Shown piece by piece: positions 1 to 7,063 of a stretch of DNA of 13,978 nt. The DNA is from an uncultured Eubacteriales bacterium. GTDB lineage: Bacteria > Bacillota > Clostridia > Oscillospirales > CAG-272. The number at the start of each line of letters is the position of its first letter. Position 1 is the stretch's first letter. The DNA is taken from the NCBI GenBank assembly GCA_958414825.1, contig CATYXQ010000051.1, positions 1 to 13,978 of the forward strand. Direction: 5' to 3'. The notes under the pieces were generated by a model, which searched no databases, was not told the DNA's origin, and worked only from the letters and a program-made list of their open reading frames with translations. The position numbers and the translations under genes were made by a program.

Positions 1-282
1 TCGAACTGCGGAACCCCGCATAAAGACTGGATTTCTTGCGGACAACACTGACACTAAGTCCAAAAATTTCGAGTCAGGCCCGTTATGACCACTTTGATAC
101 CTCTTCGTATATTAACCCGCTCATGCAGGGTTAACGCTTATTCAGTTTTTCGCCTGTCTTTAAGTCTTCAGTTCGCGTAAACTCGCATGACGTAAGATTT
201 CCCGGTGTTTTCGGTTTTAAAATGCTTGAAAGCATTCAAGCGCTCCCTATTATGACCATTTAACATTGCTACTATAAACGCG
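1..282 (-). other. Non-coding, structured, tRNA-Ser-like region running off the window
   Basis: No credible protein gene lies in this stretch; the longest minus-strand frame behind the promoter is about 31 codons with no ribosome site. Read on the minus strand it holds several hairpins: TGCGG/CCGCA (7-20), TTAACCC/GGGTTAA (112-134) and GCTTGAA/TTCAAGC (224-241). From about 107 downward it resembles the 5' half of a class II tRNA-Ser: a D-arm-like stretch containing TGGTCATAAC (82-91), then CTGA followed by a CTCGAAA loop with a CGA anticodon. The expected TCAG strand appears only 15 nt later than in a normal tRNA. The window's last bases on this strand are GTTCGA, like a T-loop. A second D-arm-like copy lies at 250-258. 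This could be a degenerate tRNA, a tRNA-like ncRNA or coincidence. The resemblance to tRNA-Ser is from memory of the family, not from a scan. Confidence 0.3.
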
Positions 283-288
283 AAAATT

Positions 289-317
289 ATTATAACATAT
301 TTTTATCAAAAATGCAA
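289..317 (-). promoter_or_regulatory. Putative sigma-A type promoter reading left
   Basis: On the minus strand there is TTGCAT (312-317), a 17-nt spacer and TATAAT (289-294). The start of transcription would be near 282, and the transcript would run leftwards through the tRNA-Ser-like region and out of the window. It lies just beyond the trkH terminator, so it would start a new unit. The surroundings are AT-rich, which raises the chance of a fortuitous match. Confidence 0.5.
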
Positions 318-330
318 GGACTTTTTTTAT

Positions 331-359
331 AAAAGCCAAGATCGAAGACCTTGGCTTTT
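331..359 (-). terminator. Hairpin terminator after trkH
   Basis: A 13-bp stem (AAAAGCCAAGGTC with GATCTTGGCTTTT, one G-T pair) closes on a 3-nt loop TTC. The stem begins inside the trkH stop codon and its 3' arm ends in TTTT followed by AT, which supplies the U-rich tail. The A4/T4 ends make it symmetrical, so it could also stop transcription from the left. It marks the end of the long murD-to-trkH operon. Confidence 0.85.
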
Positions 360-1830
360 ATATTCGTTGCAGATGGTTTTTAGGAGCAAATCCGGATTTA
401 CGCCAAATTTTGGGATGGAAGAGCAACAACATCGGGAATAGTTCCAGACGACCGGCAAGCATATCGAAAATTAATATATATTTTGAAAAATCACTGAAAA
501 AACCGTAATTTTGCGATGGGCCGACGAGTTCCAGCCCGGGACCGATATTGTTAATGGTAGCCGCGACAGCGGTAAATCCGGTGGTCGTATCATGACCGTC
601 TATGGATATAAGCAGAGTAGAGGCAGCGAATATAAAAATATACGCGACCAGAAACGCGCTGGTTGTATGAACGATTTCGCTGCTCACGATTTTTCGTTCC
701 AAACGGATTTTTGTTACGCTGCCCGGATACAGATAACGGCGAAGTTCCTCACGGGCGCGTTTGGCGAGAATAATGATTCGGGATACTTTGAGTCCGCCTC
801 CGGTACTTCCGGCGCATGCTCCTATAAACATCAACAGCACAAGTATAGTTTGAGATAATGCGGGCCAGAGCGCGAAATCACAAGTGGCAAAGCCGGTTGT
901 GGTCATAATGGAGGAAACCTGAAACGCAGCGTGTCGGAGTCCCTCCTCTATCGTTTCTCCCGGAATGTAGGTGTTCCAAAAAATAATGCCGACTGCTGCT
1001 GCGAGAATAATGAGATATGTTCGGAGTTCCTCGCTGCGCAGAGCTTGCCTCCATTTTTTTATCAGAAGCAGAAAGTATACATTGAAATTGACGCCGAACA
1101 ACGCCATAAAGATTGCAACGACCCATTGAAGATACGGCGAATAATCGGCCATACTGCTGTTGCGAATTCCGAAACCGCCGGTGCCCGCAGTACCGAATGT
1201 GATCGTAATTGCATCAAAAGCGGACATGCCGCCCGCAAATAGAAATAAAAATTCCAGTACGGACAGCAAAATATAGAGCATGTACAGGATCAGTGCGGTA
1301 TAACGGGTCTTCGGCACCAATTTGTCCACTGCGGGACCGGGGCTTTCGGCGCGCATCAGGTTCATTTGGGATCCGCCGGCAAGCGGCAGAACCGCCAGTA
1401 AAAATACGAGAACGCCCATGCCGCCGATCCAGTGCGTAAAGCTGCGCCAAAACAGGCTGCAGTGCGAGAAAATTTCAACGTCGGATATAACGCTTGCACC
1501 GGTTGTTGTAAAACCGGAAACGGTTTCAAAAAGAGCATCGGTAAAATTCGGAATTTCCCGGTTGATGATAAAGGGCAGACAACCGAAAATACTGAGCACA
1601 ATCCAGCAGAGCGCGACAGCCGTAAACCCTTCTCTAAGGTAAAAAATCATATTTTTCGGTCGGCGAAAGACGATTGGTACGCCTACTGCCGCGCAGATCA
1701 GCGAGGAAATCAGAAAGGCGTACGCCGTGTTTTCACCGTAGACGAGACCGACTGCAAAGGGCAGGAGCATAAACAGGGCTTCCATGTTTAAAACCCAGCC
1801 CAGAATATATAGAATGATACGAAAATTCAT
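358..1830 (-). CDS. trkH: TrkH-family potassium uptake channel subunit
   Basis: Membrane subunit of a Trk/Ktr-type K+ uptake system, working with the cytosolic TrkA encoded just upstream. The 490-residue length fits the family. All four pore-loop signatures of the TrkH fold are present in order: SGFTTTGAS, FGTAGTGGFG, MTTTGFAT and NNIGPG, each contributing a filter glycine. The C-terminal LAGRLELFPML stretch is also typical. Many hydrophobic segments indicate an integral membrane protein. The open frame extends 46 codons upstream over the 3' end of trkA, but that extension is a shadow of trkA. The ATG at 1830 has AAGGA 7 nt upstream and begins with the normal hydrophobic N-terminus MNFRIILYILGW. 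The gap to the trkA stop is 10 nt, so the two are almost certainly co-transcribed. Confidence 0.95.
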   Translation of the reverse strand: MNFRIILYILGWVLNMEALFMLLPFAVGLVYGENTAYAFLISSLICAAVGVPIVFRRPKNMIFYLREGFTAVALCWIVLSIFGCLPFIINREIPNFTDALFETVSGFTTTGASVISDVEIFSHCSLFWRSFTHWIGGMGVLVFLLAVLPLAGGSQMNLMRAESPGPAVDKLVPKTRYTALILYMLYILLSVLEFLFLFAGGMSAFDAITITFGTAGTGGFGIRNSSMADYSPYLQWVVAIFMALFGVNFNVYFLLLIKKWRQALRSEELRTYLIILAAAVGIIFWNTYIPGETIEEGLRHAAFQVSSIMTTTGFATCDFALWPALSQTILVLLMFIGACAGSTGGGLKVSRIIILAKRAREELRRYLYPGSVTKIRLERKIVSSEIVHTTSAFLVAYIFIFAASTLLISIDGHDTTTGFTAVAATINNIGPGLELVGPSQNYGFFSDFSKYILIFDMLAGRLELFPMLLLFHPKIWRKSGFAPKNHLQRI

Positions 1831-1840
1831 AATACTGTCC

Positions 1841-3238
1841 TTAGGCGAGAATATCGCCGATTTCATGGAATCCGCTGTGCTTGGTGACAACAATAACTGT
1901 ATCGCCGGGGAGAACGCAGTCGTGACCGCTCGGAATGATGATTTTTCCGTGGCGGTTGATGCAGGCAATGAGGAGATCCTGCTTTAAAGAAAGTTTCAGA
2001 ATAGGTTGATTGGCTATGGGAGCATCCTCTGTAATGCGGAATTCAATCGCTTCGGCACGGTTGTCAAAAATGTGGTAAAGCGTTTCAATATTACTGCCGA
2101 GTGAATTTTGCCGTGCTCGAGCATAGGCGATAATTGATTCTGAGGTGATGTATCTCGGATAGACGACGCTGTCCATATCAAGTCTCGTAATCACGTCATG
2201 AAAATTGGTTCGGTTGATTTTGGTAATGACCTTGGCATTGGTCGTATTTTTTGCGTACAATGTGAGCAGAATATTTTCTTCGTCGATGTTGGTAATCGGA
2301 ATAAATGATTCGATTTGCGCAAGACCCGACTGCATAAGCAAACTTTCGTCCGTACCGTCGCCGCAGATAATCAGCGCGCGGCTGAGCAGAGAAGCCAGTT
2401 CTGAACAGCGTTCGGGACGCTGTTCGATAATTTTGACCTCGATGCCGGTATCTAAGAGTTGTTTGGCTAAGTAGTAGGAAATTTTGCCGCCTCCGACGAT
2501 CATGGTGTTGGAAACCTTGCGGGTTTCAATGTTGGCTTTTTTAAAGAATTTTTGCGCATTTTGCGCCGCGGCGATAAAGGATACAATATCGCCCTCATGA
2601 AATACGAAAGCGCCTTTTGGAATCGTGAGTTCGCCGTCCCGTTCTACGGCGCAGATCAGAAGACCGTTTGAGAAAATCTCCTGCAAATCCATGATTGCTT
2701 TTCCGGAGAGGATATTCTTTTCGGGAATCCGAAACTGAATCAGTTCGGCGTGACCTCGGGCAAAGGAATTGATGCTGATGGCGCCGGGAAGACGCAGCAG
2801 TCTTGCAATTTCATTTGCAGCTTCAAGTTCCGGGTTGATAATCATGGACAGTCCAAGCTTTTCACGTATGTAGCCGAGTTCATCGCTGTAATCGGGCGTG
2901 CGAACTCTCGCAATCGAAGCGCAGTTTCCGACTTTTTTTGCCATTGTACAGCAGAGCAGATTCAATTCGTCGCTGTCTGTGACGGCGATAATCAGGTCGG
3001 CGCCCTCAATGCCGGCTTCCATCTGCACATTGTAGCTCGAACCGTTGCCTACAATGCCCATGACGTCATAAGTGCTTGAAATTCGATTGACAATTTCGGC
3101 ACTTTTGTCAATCACGGTGATATGATGCCCCTCTTTGCTGAGCTGCTCGGTGATGGTTGTGCCGACGTTGCCGCCGCCGACAATAATGATATTCAGCGTG
3201 CGATTTTCGGATCTATTCAGTTTGTCTAATATGGACAT
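1841..3238 (-). CDS. trkA: TrkA, NAD-binding regulator of Trk potassium uptake
   Basis: Peripheral cytosolic subunit that gates TrkH in response to bound nucleotide. It has the duplicated layout of full-length TrkA: a Rossmann RCK_N domain starting with NIIIVGGGNVG (about 16-26) and a TrkA_C domain, then a second Rossmann unit (TMIVGGGKIS, about 245-254) and a second TrkA_C domain. The length of 465 aa matches two-repeat TrkA rather than the single-repeat KtrA type. The acidic residue at the end of the first beta-alpha-beta (VIDKS) suits NAD(H) binding. A TTG-initiated extension of nine codons overlapping the upstream methyltransferase is possible, but ATG at 3238 has a good GGAG site 7 nt upstream, so I use it. 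The gap to the methyltransferase stop is 13 nt. Confidence 0.93.
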   Translation of the reverse strand: MSILDKLNRSENRTLNIIIVGGGNVGTTITEQLSKEGHHITVIDKSAEIVNRISSTYDVMGIVGNGSSYNVQMEAGIEGADLIIAVTDSDELNLLCCTMAKKVGNCASIARVRTPDYSDELGYIREKLGLSMIINPELEAANEIARLLRLPGAISINSFARGHAELIQFRIPEKNILSGKAIMDLQEIFSNGLLICAVERDGELTIPKGAFVFHEGDIVSFIAAAQNAQKFFKKANIETRKVSNTMIVGGGKISYYLAKQLLDTGIEVKIIEQRPERCSELASLLSRALIICGDGTDESLLMQSGLAQIESFIPITNIDEENILLTLYAKNTTNAKVITKINRTNFHDVITRLDMDSVVYPRYITSESIIAYARARQNSLGSNIETLYHIFDNRAEAIEFRITEDAPIANQPILKLSLKQDLLIACINRHGKIIIPSGHDCVLPGDTVIVVTKHSGFHEIGDILA

Positions 3239-3251
3239 ATCGCTTCTCCAT

Positions 3252-4100
3252 TTACTTTTTTTCAAAGACGCAGACGACCATTTTTACAAACAGTTCGCGA
3301 AGTCCGGGTATTTTTGCAGGTATGCGCAGCATGCCGCGCAGGGGGATTTGTTTGTAATATGCCGGGGTAATATCCATCTTTGACAGAATTTTATGAAATC
3401 GTCGGATGGTCATGTGATTGATATAGGAAAAATATTCTGTTCCGTCGGGACGCGCCGAGATCCGAAAAGCGATTCGGGCGTCTCCGTCCGGAACGTTTTT
3501 GGCGAGTTCTTTATACCCTTCGACCAGAGTCGCTTCGGAAAAAAAGAGATGAACCCACGGAATATAAATTAAATCGCTCAGATGCGCGCCGAACGGATGA
3601 TGATACGGAGGAAAATTGACAAATAAACGACCGCCGGGACGCAGTACGCGCATCATTTCGGCCAGTACGGCCTCCGGACGCGCGACATGCTCCATGGCGT
3701 CGTTCATAATGATTGTGTCAATGCTGCCATCGGTAAAGGGAAGCGCCGCAGCGTCGGCGCAGACAAAGCGGAATTGATCGGTAAGTCCGAGTTTATTTGC
3801 CAGCGCATCCGCTTCGGCGCGGTATTTTTCGAGAATTTCCACACCGATGACTTCTTTTACGCCGCGCGAGGCGTAGTACAGCGATTTTCCGCCAGCTCCG
3901 CAGCCAATATCCACGACGGTTTTATCGGAGAACATTTCCGCTTCCGAATACCGTTCCAGGTAAAATTTTATGGTTTCGGCGCCTTTTTCATATTGCCACA
4001 TGGCATAGGATTTTACGCCGTTGTTCTGCAAATTGAGCGGGTGTACCGGCGGCTTAAAAAAGCGGTTGCACCAAAGCAGGAACCGGGTTCTTTTTTTCAT
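3252..4100 (-). CDS. Class I SAM-dependent methyltransferase, substrate unknown
   Basis: A Methyltransf_11/UbiE-like Rossmann methyltransferase of 282 aa. Visible SAM-binding features are motif I VVDIGCGAG (62-70), an acidic residue after strand 2 (VIGVEIL, Glu88), ADAAALPF (115-122) as motif II, IIMNDAMEHV (130-139) as motif III/IV, and LRPGG (153-157). The C-terminal third (FPPYHHPFGAHLSD, then an Arg/Pro-rich tail) is probably the substrate-binding cap. The N-terminus is basic with one weak hydrophobic stretch and no clear membrane segment. The start at 4100 has AAGGAT 8-9 nt upstream and follows the cysteine desulfurase stop by 1 nt (TGACATG), suggesting translational coupling. Family membership is solid; the substrate (small molecule, lipid, sugar or protein) cannot be told from sequence. 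Confidence 0.85.
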   Translation of the reverse strand: MKKRTRFLLWCNRFFKPPVHPLNLQNNGVKSYAMWQYEKGAETIKFYLERYSEAEMFSDKTVVDIGCGAGGKSLYYASRGVKEVIGVEILEKYRAEADALANKLGLTDQFRFVCADAAALPFTDGSIDTIIMNDAMEHVARPEAVLAEMMRVLRPGGRLFVNFPPYHHPFGAHLSDLIYIPWVHLFFSEATLVEGYKELAKNVPDGDARIAFRISARPDGTEYFSYINHMTIRRFHKILSKMDITPAYYKQIPLRGMLRIPAKIPGLRELFVKMVVCVFEKK

Positions 4101-4101
4101 G

Positions 4102-5277
4102 TCATTTTATCCTTATAAGTGAGTTGAGCCCCTCAATAAGCGCGTCGCAGAGCGCGTCCGCTTCATCGGGGGTATTATCATGAGACAGACTGATGCGGAT
4201 TGTGCAGTCGGCCTCGCGGTCGCTTTTTCCGAAAGCAGTCAGCGCGCGGCTGATTTTCTTTGCGTGCGAGGAGCAAGCCGAGCCGCTGGACACACAAATG
4301 TGCTTTGCGGAAAGAAAATTCAGCATGGTTTCGCTTTTGATATTTGGCAGCGTCAGGCTGAGAATGTGCGGCGCGGCATGTTTTGGCGTATTGAGGTGAA
4401 TTTCGCGGAGTTCCGGCGTATCGGCAAGACGACGGCGTATCCGCTCGCCGACTGCTTGAATGCGTTGTTTGTTTTCATCGAAATGTTCAGCACCGATTCG
4501 CGCTGCCGCGCCGAAGCCTGCGATGCCGAGCATGTTTTCGGTACCGGCGCGCAGTCCGTTTTCCTGCTGGCCGCCGTGAATGATCGGGCAGAGCGCGCGG
4601 CGTTTGAGCGCTTCGGCAGAGACGTAGAGCGCCGCCGCGCCCTTGGGACCGTGAATCTTATGCGCACTGACGGTTATCAAATCCGCGCCGAGGCTTGCCG
4701 GCGAAAATTTGACTTTTAAAAAGCCCTGCACCGCGTCGCAGTGACATAAAGCATCGGGTTGAACGGCTTTTGCCGCTGCGAAGACGTCGCGTACTGGGTA
4801 GAGCGCGCCGGTTTCATTGTTGACCAGCATACAGGAAACGAGGACGGTATTCTCATTTAGAGCGGAGTTCAGTTCGTCAAAACAAATCTCGCCGTTTTTT
4901 GTGGAAATCCGGACAACATCGGCGCCGAGCGTTTCCAGATAAGCTGCAGAAGCTTCAATTGAAGCATGTTCTCCCGCACTCAGGATAACGCGCGGCCGTC
5001 CGCGCCTTTTTTTGGCGGTATAGCTGCCGATGAGGGCAAGATTGTTTGCTTCGCTTCCGCTGCCGCAAAAAATCAGCTGTCGGCTGTCCTGCGGCGCATT
5101 GAGCGCGCAAAGCACTTCGGAACGCGCTCGATTCAGAATCTTTTCGGCGCGCAGTCCGGCGGTATGCATGGAAGACGGATTTGCAAAAGCATCTTCCATG
5201 ACCTCATAAACTGCGGTTTTGGCTTCGTCGCAAAGTGCGGTTGTGGCGCTGTTGTCAAAATAAATCTCGTTTGTCAT
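4102..5277 (-). CDS. nifS: Cysteine desulfurase, NifS/IscS family
   Basis: PLP enzyme that takes sulfur from L-cysteine as an enzyme persulfide, leaving alanine, and passes it on for Fe-S clusters, tRNA thiolation or thiamine. Class V aminotransferase features are complete: N-terminal YFDNSATT, His104 stacking on PLP (AGEHAS), Asp181 (CHCDAVQG), the PLP Schiff-base Lys207 in SAHKIHGPKG, and the persulfide-forming Cys335 in SSGSACSSH. The length of 391 aa is normal. Its ATG overlaps the preceding lipoprotein stop as ATGA, and I see no Shine-Dalgarno in front, so translation probably depends on coupling to that gene. No scaffold gene (iscU/sufU), thiI or mnmA is adjacent, so the sulfur acceptor cannot be inferred. 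Whether it is NifS, IscS or a specialised paralogue is not decided. Confidence 0.93.
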   Translation of the reverse strand: MTNEIYFDNSATTALCDEAKTAVYEVMEDAFANPSSMHTAGLRAEKILNRARSEVLCALNAPQDSRQLIFCGSGSEANNLALIGSYTAKKRRGRPRVILSAGEHASIEASAAYLETLGADVVRISTKNGEICFDELNSALNENTVLVSCMLVNNETGALYPVRDVFAAAKAVQPDALCHCDAVQGFLKVKFSPASLGADLITVSAHKIHGPKGAAALYVSAEALKRRALCPIIHGGQQENGLRAGTENMLGIAGFGAAARIGAEHFDENKQRIQAVGERIRRRLADTPELREIHLNTPKHAAPHILSLTLPNIKSETMLNFLSAKHICVSSGSACSSHAKKISRALTAFGKSDREADCTIRISLSHDNTPDEADALCDALIEGLNSLIRIK

Positions 5278-5807
5278 GCGATAAAGCGGAATGTGTTGAC
5301 GGCGGCCTGCATATCCTCAATGTGTTTTTCAAAATTGTCCGAGACCGAGGTATAGGTCAGCACGTAGGCAAAACTGTTTTTGATGCAGACGACCTGGAGA
5401 AAGCTGTAGTCTGTGCCGCCGAAAGAAGCTGCGTATTCATACTGCATTGCGTCTTTTCCGTCGAGCAGAAGATTGGACGAGGTCACGTTCTGCATCTCGC
5501 CGAAAACCTCTTCAAAGGCTTTTTCATAGGTTTTGAAATAGGTGTCGGCGTCCGGTATGGAAGCGTCCACGCCGTATACGTTGACCGTTATGCTTGTGGG
5601 ATCGGCTATTGAATGATAGGCGCTCGTCACGCCGGTGGAGAGATCGACAACCCATTTTTGCGGTACGAACAGGCAGTAATCCACGACCGAAGTATCCGAG
5701 GCCAGTTTCATACCGGCGGGCGCTTCGATTTCTTCGGTTTTGCCGCAGGCGGCAAGCATGGAACAGAGCAGTGCGCAGCTAAGACAGAGCGATAAAAATT
5801 TTTTCAT
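5274..5807 (-). CDS. Small secreted lipoprotein, possibly PsbP/DUF1795-like
   Basis: A 177-aa exported lipoprotein of unknown role. It starts with MKKFLSLCLSCALLCSMLAAC: a basic tip, a hydrophobic core and a lipobox ending LAAC, with Cys21 as the predicted lipidated residue anchoring it to the outer face of the membrane. The remaining ~155 residues alternate strands and helices. The stretch YCLFVPQKWVVD followed by SITVNVYG recalls the PsbP/DUF1795 fold seen in small clostridial lipoproteins, but this is fold-level similarity by eye only. A GTG four codons further upstream is in frame, but ATG at 5807 has GAGG 6-7 nt upstream (overlapping the previous stop) and gives a standard signal peptide. 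The 3' end overlaps the cysteine desulfurase start by 4 nt. Confidence 0.8.
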   Translation of the reverse strand: MKKFLSLCLSCALLCSMLAACGKTEEIEAPAGMKLASDTSVVDYCLFVPQKWVVDLSTGVTSAYHSIADPTSITVNVYGVDASIPDADTYFKTYEKAFEEVFGEMQNVTSSNLLLDGKDAMQYEYAASFGGTDYSFLQVVCIKNSFAYVLTYTSVSDNFEKHIEDMQAAVNTFRFIA

Positions 5808-5815
5808 ATGTAACC

Positions 5816-7063
5816 TCACACTTTCAGTTTTAGAAGTTCTGCGGCGGCCGAGAGAACGCCGATTTTTCCGCTTTCGTAGGTCAGACCGCCTTGCATAAAG
5901 ACGGTGTAGGGAGGACGGATTGGACCGTCGGCCGAGAGTTCAATGGAAGAACCGCCGGTAAAGGCTCCGGCCGCCATAATGACAGGATCGGAATATCCGG
6001 GCATATCCCAGGGTTCGGGCGAGACGAATGCATCTACCGGTGAACCTGCCTGTAGACCGCGGCAGAAAGCCACCATATTTTCGGGCGCGCCGAGCTTGAT
6101 TTCCTGGATGATGTCAAAGCGCTTCTCGTTCCAGCGCGGAGAAGCTTCATAGCCGAGCTTTTCAAAGATGTACGCCGCGAAGTGCGCGGTTTTGAGCGCC
6201 TGGGCGACAGTATGCGGAGCGTAGAACAAACCGCGGAACATATTTTTGGTTTGTCCGAGCGACGCGCCGATTTCAAGACCTACGCCGACGGCGGTCAGAC
6301 GGTATCCGGCAAGCTCAACGGCACGTTTTGTTCCGGCGATATAGCCGCCCGATTCGGCCATGCCGCCGCCCGGATTTTTTATCAGCGATCCGATTGCCAT
6401 ATCCGCGCCGACGGCTGTGGGTTCGATTTCTTCTGCAAATTCGCCGTAGCAGTTGTCCACGACGACGTAGGCTTTGGATACCGAGTGAATCATTTTGCAG
6501 GCCTCGCCGATTTCCTCTGCGGAAAGCGTCGGCCGGTTCAGATAACCTTTTGAGCGCTGAATAAAGACGACTTTGATTTTTTCGCCCTGTCGGAGCAGAT
6601 TTTCGCGGATTTTCGGGAGGTCGAGTTTCCCGTTTTTCAGGTCGGTTTGCATGTAGGCGACGCCGAAATCTTTTAGTGATCCGCGTCCCGCCTCGCCTGC
6701 CGTGCCGATCACTTCGTCAAGCGTGTCGTAGGGCTTGTCCGCTATCGAATAAAGGATGTCGCCGGGGCGGAGCAGGGCGTACAGTCCGATGGCGAGCGCA
6801 TGTGTGCCGCTGGCGATGCTGTGTCGGACAAAAGCAGCTTCGGCGCCCATGACGTCGGCGTAAATTTTATCCAGCGTATCCCGTCCTCGGTCGTCGTATC
6901 CGTATCCGGTGCTTGGCGCAAACATGGCTTCGCTGACGCGGTGACGGCGAAAAGCGTTGAGAATTTTTTCGGTGTTCTTTTCGGAAACCGAGTCGATTTC
7001 CGAAAAAATCCCGGACAGAGCGGCGTCCGCTTCTTTTGCAAGCTTAAAAAGTTCTGTTTCCAT
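5816..7063 (-). CDS. Methionine gamma-lyase family PLP enzyme (YnbB-like)
   Basis: A fold type I PLP enzyme of the 'methionine gamma-lyase / aluminium resistance protein' family (B. subtilis YnbB relatives). It is related to the Cys/Met metabolism enzymes, but its true substrate is poorly defined. The 415-aa length fits. Seen in the sequence: the N-terminal APSTGYGYDDRGRDTLDKIYAD block typical of this family, HSIASGTHAL around the cofactor phosphate site (about 81-90), Asp203 in VVVDNCYGEF pairing with the PLP nitrogen, and the Schiff-base Lys229 in GSLIKNPGGG. A GTG 14 codons upstream is in frame, but ATG at 7063 has AAGGG 7 nt upstream and gives the normal N-terminus. The start lies 20 nt inside the preceding M42-like gene. 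Its neighbours suggest amino-acid or sulfur metabolism, but the reaction is not established. Confidence 0.88.
   Translation of the reverse strand: METELFKLAKEADAALSGIFSEIDSVSEKNTEKILNAFRRHRVSEAMFAPSTGYGYDDRGRDTLDKIYADVMGAEAAFVRHSIASGTHALAIGLYALLRPGDILYSIADKPYDTLDEVIGTAGEAGRGSLKDFGVAYMQTDLKNGKLDLPKIRENLLRQGEKIKVVFIQRSKGYLNRPTLSAEEIGEACKMIHSVSKAYVVVDNCYGEFAEEIEPTAVGADMAIGSLIKNPGGGMAESGGYIAGTKRAVELAGYRLTAVGVGLEIGASLGQTKNMFRGLFYAPHTVAQALKTAHFAAYIFEKLGYEASPRWNEKRFDIIQEIKLGAPENMVAFCRGLQAGSPVDAFVSPEPWDMPGYSDPVIMAAGAFTGGSSIELSADGPIRPPYTVFMQGGLTYESGKIGVLSAAAELLKLKV

Noticed and set aside
112..134. The TTAACCC/GGGTTAA hairpin in the left region as a terminator.
   Set aside because: No T-run follows on either strand; it is more likely part of a structured RNA or chance.
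1831..1968. A 46-codon N-terminal extension of trkH.
   Set aside because: It overlaps the 3' end of trkA in another frame, carries no TrkH-like sequence, and the ATG at 1830 has a good ribosome site and the proper hydrophobic start.
4180..4719. A long plus-strand open frame opposite the cysteine desulfurase gene (also similar plus-strand frames at 7081-7689, 10901-11827 and 12344-12988).
   Set aside because: All lie antisense to well-supported genes, carry no recognisable domain, and follow the third-position GC bias of the real gene.
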